A program made the translations under genes and the position numbers. From positions 1-9,112 of the forward strand of contig CABRZN010000082.1 of NCBI GenBank assembly GCA_902475445.1: 9,112 nucleotides of DNA, given 5' to 3'. Below, piece after piece: positions 6,937 to 9,112 of this stretch (the stretch's first letter is position 1; every line of letters begins with the position of its first letter). A model generated the notes under the pieces. It saw nothing but the letters and a program-made list of their open reading frames with translations. It was not told the origin of the DNA and ran no database searches. The stretch is from an uncultured Collinsella sp. Lineage in GTDB: Bacteria > Actinomycetota > Coriobacteriia > Coriobacteriales > Coriobacteriaceae.

Positions 6937-6943
6937 GCCAGCC

Positions 6944-6957
6944 TGCGCATAAGCGCA
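6944..6957 (+). other. Hairpin upstream of the ppsR ribosome binding site
   Basis: TGCGC and GCGCA form a 5-bp stem around the loop ATAA, ending 3 bases before the AAGGAG of ppsR. No T-run follows, so it is not an intrinsic terminator. The same stem with loop GTAA lies before ppdK at 8143-8156. It may affect initiation or processing of the glyS-ppsR message. Confidence 0.45.
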
Positions 6958-6970
6958 AAAGGAGCCCCGC

Positions 6971-7846
6971 ATGGATTGCCTGGTCACCGCTCGTCCCACC
7001 GTCATCGTTATCTCCGACTCGCTCGGTGATACCGCTTGTGAGGTGGTGCTTGCGGCGTCCGGGCAATTTGATGAAGGGGCTTTTCGCGTTTTGCGCCTGC
7101 CTAAGGTGACCTCTGTGGAGCAGGTCAAGTCATTTGTGGGGCCGCGCGTCGATGCGGACCATCGCGATATTGCCGTGTTCCACACCATTGTCGATCCGAC
7201 GCTTCGCGCCCGCGTGCTCGATTACCTGGGTATGCTGCACATTCGCTCGGTCGACCTGATCGGTCCGACGCTCGCCGTGCTGTCTTCGCTCGTCGGCGTG
7301 CCGCCCAAGGGTGTGGCGGGCGTGATTCACAAGACCGACGATCGGTATTTCCATCGTATCGAGGCCATGGAGTATTTCGTTGAGCACGATGACGGTCGTG
7401 GTTGTGACGATCTGTCGGGTGCCGATATCGTGCTGCTGGGTGTGTCGCGTACATCCAAGACGCCACTGTCAATGTATTTAGCCTATCAGGGCTACAAGGT
7501 CGCCAATGTGCCACTGGCGCATGGCATGGAGCCGCCCAAGTCGATTTACGAGGTTGACCCGATGCACCTGTTCGGCCTGATTTCGACCGTCGATGTGATT
7601 TCCGAAATTCGCGATAGCCGCTTGGGCGATGACTACGCCCGTGCCGTTGCCGGCTCCTATGCCGAGCCCGAGAGCGTGCGCGGCGAGCTTGAGGAAGCTC
7701 GTGCCCTCATGAAGCGCTTAGGCTGCTTTGTTGTGCGTACCGACGGCAAAGCCATTGAGGAAAGCGCTGCCGAGATCATTGCTCACCTCGAAGAGATTCA
7801 AGAGGCAAGAGCCCGCCGTGCCGCCCGCCGCGCTCAACAAAAGTAG
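6971..7846 (+). CDS. ppsR: Pyruvate, phosphate dikinase regulatory protein (bifunctional Ser/Thr kinase/phosphorylase, DUF299)
   Basis: Member of the PPDK/PEP-synthase regulatory family. It is expected to inactivate PPDK by ADP-dependent phosphorylation of the threonine near its catalytic histidine and to reactivate it by phosphate-dependent dephosphorylation. It is 291 residues. The N-terminus VIVISDSLGDTACEV and the mid-region AGVIHKTDDRYFHRIEAMEY are typical; the P-loop-like motif GVSRTSKTP is at 157-165, followed by YLAYQGYKVANVPL. The C-terminus ends in a basic tail, ARRAARRAQQK. AAGGAG lies 6 bases before the ATG. It is 34 bases after glyS, probably co-transcribed, and its likely target PPDK is the next gene. 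The stop codon is the first three bases of a repeat unit. In B. subtilis the homologue yqfL also lies after glyQS, with ccpN between; ccpN is absent here. Confidence 0.95.
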   Translation: MDCLVTARPTVIVISDSLGDTACEVVLAASGQFDEGAFRVLRLPKVTSVEQVKSFVGPRVDADHRDIAVFHTIVDPTLRARVLDYLGMLHIRSVDLIGPTLAVLSSLVGVPPKGVAGVIHKTDDRYFHRIEAMEYFVEHDDGRGCDDLSGADIVLLGVSRTSKTPLSMYLAYQGYKVANVPLAHGMEPPKSIYEVDPMHLFGLISTVDVISEIRDSRLGDDYARAVAGSYAEPESVRGELEEARALMKRLGCFVVRTDGKAIEESAAEIIAHLEEIQEARARRAARRAQQK

Positions 7847-7862
7847 CTCACTTGGGACAAGG
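7844..7862 (+). repeat. 19-base repeat, copy 1 (contains the ppsR stop)
   Basis: TAGCTCACTTGGGACAAGG is repeated 28 bases downstream as TAGCTAATTTGGGACGGGG, with 15 of 19 positions identical. The first TAG is the ppsR stop codon. Nothing transposase-like is present. It may be a decayed interspersed or intergenic element; a genome search would settle this. Confidence 0.5.
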
Positions 7863-7871
7863 TTGTTTGGG

Positions 7872-7890
7872 TAGCTAATTTGGGACGGGG
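7872..7890 (+). repeat. 19-base repeat, copy 2
   Basis: TAGCTAATTTGGGACGGGG, the second copy of the unit at 7844. It is followed at 7896-7903 by the palindrome TTAGCTAA, so TAGCTAA at 7872-7878 and TTAGCTA at 7896-7902 could pair as a 7-bp stem with a 17-base loop. No T-tract follows that would make a standard terminator. Confidence 0.5.
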
Positions 7891-8011
7891 CTCTTTTAGC
7901 TAACCAAAGAGAATACTTGGAATTAATGCTGATAAATGGTAAAGCGATTTAGCAAAAACATCGCATCCGACCTGCACTTTCCTTGTAGTGGTATCTTCAT
8001 AAGGTAACCAC

Positions 8012-8050
8012 CTTTACCTACCGTTTACCGCCGGTTTTAGCACGTTTACC
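8012..8050 (+). promoter_or_regulatory. Phased TTTACC direct repeats, candidate operator of ppdK
   Basis: CTTTACC at 8012-8018, GTTTACC at 8023-8029 and GTTTACC at 8044-8050 start 11 and 21 bases apart, close to one and two helical turns, so they would lie on one face of the DNA. A reverse copy, GGTAAAG, is at 7938-7944, and AGGTAA at 8002-8007 forms a dyad with the first copy. They lie about 50-90 bases upstream of the predicted start near 8104, a position suited to an activator. The binding protein is unknown. Confidence 0.45.
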
Positions 8051-8091
8051 AAACCGCGCACCCTCTGCTCAAGCCTGCCCAAAACGCGCCG

Positions 8092-8097
8092 TATAGT
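8092..8097 (+). promoter_or_regulatory. Possible -10 element of ppdK
   Basis: TATAGT, five of six matches to TATAAT and identical to the candidate before glyQ. No consensus -35 is found 16-18 bases upstream (TCAAGC at 8069), which would fit an activator-dependent promoter. The leader to the GTG start would be about 70 bases and would contain the hairpin at 8141-8158. Confidence 0.35.
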
Positions 8098-8140
8098 TCC
8101 CTCACGGCCCGCATCCGGTGGGTCGATTCGTTACCACGGT

Positions 8141-8158
8141 CGTGCGCGTAAGCGCATG
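8141..8158 (+). other. GNRA-loop hairpin before the ppdK ribosome binding site
   Basis: TGCGC (8143-8147) and GCGCA (8152-8156) enclose a GTAA tetraloop of the GNRA class. Two more outer pairs (G8142-T8157 wobble, C8141-G8158) extend the stem to 7 bp. It ends 1-2 bases before the AAGGGGAAG ribosome binding site. The core stem is identical to that before ppsR. Confidence 0.5.
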
Positions 8159-8172
8159 GAAGGGGAAGTATC

Positions 8173-9112
8173 GTGAGCGATTGCAAGAGGGTTTACCGTT
8201 TTGGAACCGACGCCCAGGGCACCTGTGTCACTGAGGGCGACAAATCCATGAACTTCGTGCTTGGCGGCAAAGGCGCAAACCTTGCCGAGATGAGCCGCAT
8301 CTGTCTGCCGGTTCCCGGTGGCTTTACCATTACCTGCCAGACCTGTGTCGAGTACTCCGGTGCCGACAACGTCTGGCCCGAAGGCGCACTCGATGAGATC
8401 GTTGCCGCCGAGGCGGACCTCGAGGCCCGTTGCGGCAAGAAACTCGGCGATGCCTCCGATCCGCTGCTCGTGTCGGTTCGCTCGGGCGCTCCGTTCTCCA
8501 TGCCCGGCATGATGGACACGGTCCTCAACCTGGGCCTCAACGACGATTCCGTCCAGGGCCTTATCGCGCAGACGCAGAACCCGCGCTTTGCCTGGGACAG
8601 CTACCGTCGCTTTATCCAGATGTTCTCCAACGTCGTCATGGGCGTCGACGCCGACCTATTCGAGAACGCCCTGACCCAGGCCCGCCTGGTCGCCGGCGTT
8701 CGCGTCGATTCCGAGCTTTCGGCCGAGGACCTGCAGGAGCTTGTCGAGACGTTCAAGGGTATTTTCTCCGATAACGTCGAGGCGACCCTGTATCCCGAGC
8801 TTGAGGTTGCCGACGGCAAGCCCGTCTTCCCGCATGATCCGGAGCTCCAGTTGCGCCTTGCCATCCAGGCCGTCTTTGGCAGCTGGATGAACGAGCGTGC
8901 CTGCATTTACCGCAAACAGCACGGCATCTCTGACGAGCTCGGTACCGCCGTCAACGTCCAGGCCATGGCCTTTGGCAACAAGGGCGAGACCTCTGCGACC
9001 GGCGTCGCCTTTACGCGCAACCCGGCCGACGGCACCAAGGAGTTCTATGGCGACTTTTTGGTGAATGCCCAGGGCGAGGACGTCGTCGCCGGCATCCGCA
9101 ACACTGAGCCCA
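8173..9112 (+). CDS. ppdK: Pyruvate, phosphate dikinase, N-terminal part (cut by window edge)
   Basis: PPDK interconverts pyruvate, ATP and phosphate with phosphoenolpyruvate, AMP and pyrophosphate. 313 codons of a protein usually near 880-900 residues are present, covering most of the N-terminal ATP-grasp nucleotide-binding domain. Visible motifs are FVLGGKGANLAEM (GGKG at 31-34), LPVPGGFTIT, VSVRSGAPFSMPGMMDTVLNLG from residue 100 (Arg103 expected to contact ATP), TGVAFTRNPADG (276-287) and VNAQGEDVVAGIR (297-309, Glu302 an expected metal ligand). The central His domain and C-terminal PEP/pyruvate domain, including the threonine that PpsR would phosphorylate, lie outside the window. GTG at 8173 was chosen because AGGGG is 7 bases upstream and RVYRFG starts the family homology. 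Transcription is likely separate from ppsR, given the long gap. Confidence 0.97.
   Translation, partial: MSDCKRVYRFGTDAQGTCVTEGDKSMNFVLGGKGANLAEMSRICLPVPGGFTITCQTCVEYSGADNVWPEGALDEIVAAEADLEARCGKKLGDASDPLLVSVRSGAPFSMPGMMDTVLNLGLNDDSVQGLIAQTQNPRFAWDSYRRFIQMFSNVVMGVDADLFENALTQARLVAGVRVDSELSAEDLQELVETFKGIFSDNVEATLYPELEVADGKPVFPHDPELQLRLAIQAVFGSWMNERACIYRKQHGISDELGTAVNVQAMAFGNKGETSATGVAFTRNPADGTKEFYGDFLVNAQGEDVVAGIRNTEP

Larger units (their letters stand above)
7847..8172. other. Intergenic region between ppsR and ppdK
   Basis: 326 bases without a supported gene. It is visibly more AT-rich than the surroundings, mainly 7890-8030. It holds the two repeat copies at the ppsR end, a weak stem CTCTTT/AAAGAG (7891-7896 with 7906-7911), a weak stem GCGAT/ATCGC (7944-7948 with 7960-7964), GGTAAAG at 7938, an AGGTAA/TTACCT dyad (8002-8007 with 8014-8019), three direct TTTACC motifs, a possible -10 at 8092 and a strong small hairpin before the ppdK ribosome binding site. 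I see no clear Rho-independent terminator and no tRNA. A small RNA cannot be excluded. Confidence 0.6.

Noticed and set aside
3934..7188. 1084-codon open frame on the minus strand, opposite glyQ, glyS and the start of ppsR
   Set aside because: It lies antisense to three strongly conserved genes. High GC at third positions removes antisense stops, and the translation is a low-complexity Gly/Leu/Val/Asp-rich string with no recognisable domain and no ribosome binding site.
7944..7964. GCGAT/ATCGC stem as a possible terminator of ppsR
   Set aside because: The stem is 5 bp with an 11-base A-rich loop and no T-tract on the plus strand, so it does not fit an intrinsic terminator.
8191..8197. Further GTTTACC inside the ppdK start, as part of the operator array
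   Set aside because: It encodes conserved residues near the PPDK N-terminus and is not in phase or near the other copies, so coincidence is simpler.

Overview
This window reads as core chromosome of a GC-rich, Gram-positive-type bacterium. Strong GC-rich third positions, the rpsP-KH-rimM-trmD-lepB order, the two-subunit glycyl-tRNA synthetase, and the PPDK regulator beside PPDK together suggest a member of the Coriobacteriia, probably near Collinsella. That placement is inference from style and gene order, not a database match. I see no phage, insertion sequence, CRISPR array, tRNA, rRNA or toxin-antitoxin locus.

Layout. (1) Positions 1-1143, minus strand: most of a DinB-type translesion polymerase (DNA polymerase IV), cut by the left edge, with a LexA-like box at its 5' end. 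(2) Positions 1144-1383: a divergent control region holding a weak dinB -10 and two candidate rpsP promoters. (3) Positions 1384-3865: a tight plus-strand operon rpsP, khpA-like KH gene, rimM, trmD, lepB, covering ribosome and tRNA maturation plus type I signal peptidase. Three consecutive genes start with TTG, GTG and TTG. rplS, often the next gene after trmD, is absent. (4) Positions 3925-7846: glyQ, glyS and the PPDK regulatory protein gene (ppsR), packed as a likely operon. (5) Positions 7847-8172: a 326-base, locally AT-rich intergenic region with two degenerate copies of a 19-base repeat, three helically phased TTTACC motifs and a candidate promoter. (6) Positions 8173-9112: the N-terminal third of pyruvate, phosphate dikinase, running off the right edge.

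How the genes work together. The rpsP block supplies a 30S protein, an RNA-binding KH protein, a 30S maturation factor and the tRNA m1G37 methyltransferase. GlyQS charges tRNA-Gly. PpsR is expected to switch PPDK on and off by reversible threonine phosphorylation, controlling the pyruvate/phosphoenolpyruvate step.

The genes are housekeeping and I found no convincing undescribed system. The items most worth a second look are regulatory: near-identical hairpins just upstream of the ribosome binding sites of both ppsR and ppdK, phased TTTACC repeats before ppdK, and a repeat unit that supplies the ppsR stop codon. At protein level, TrmD has a reworked catalytic loop with Glu where Asp is expected.
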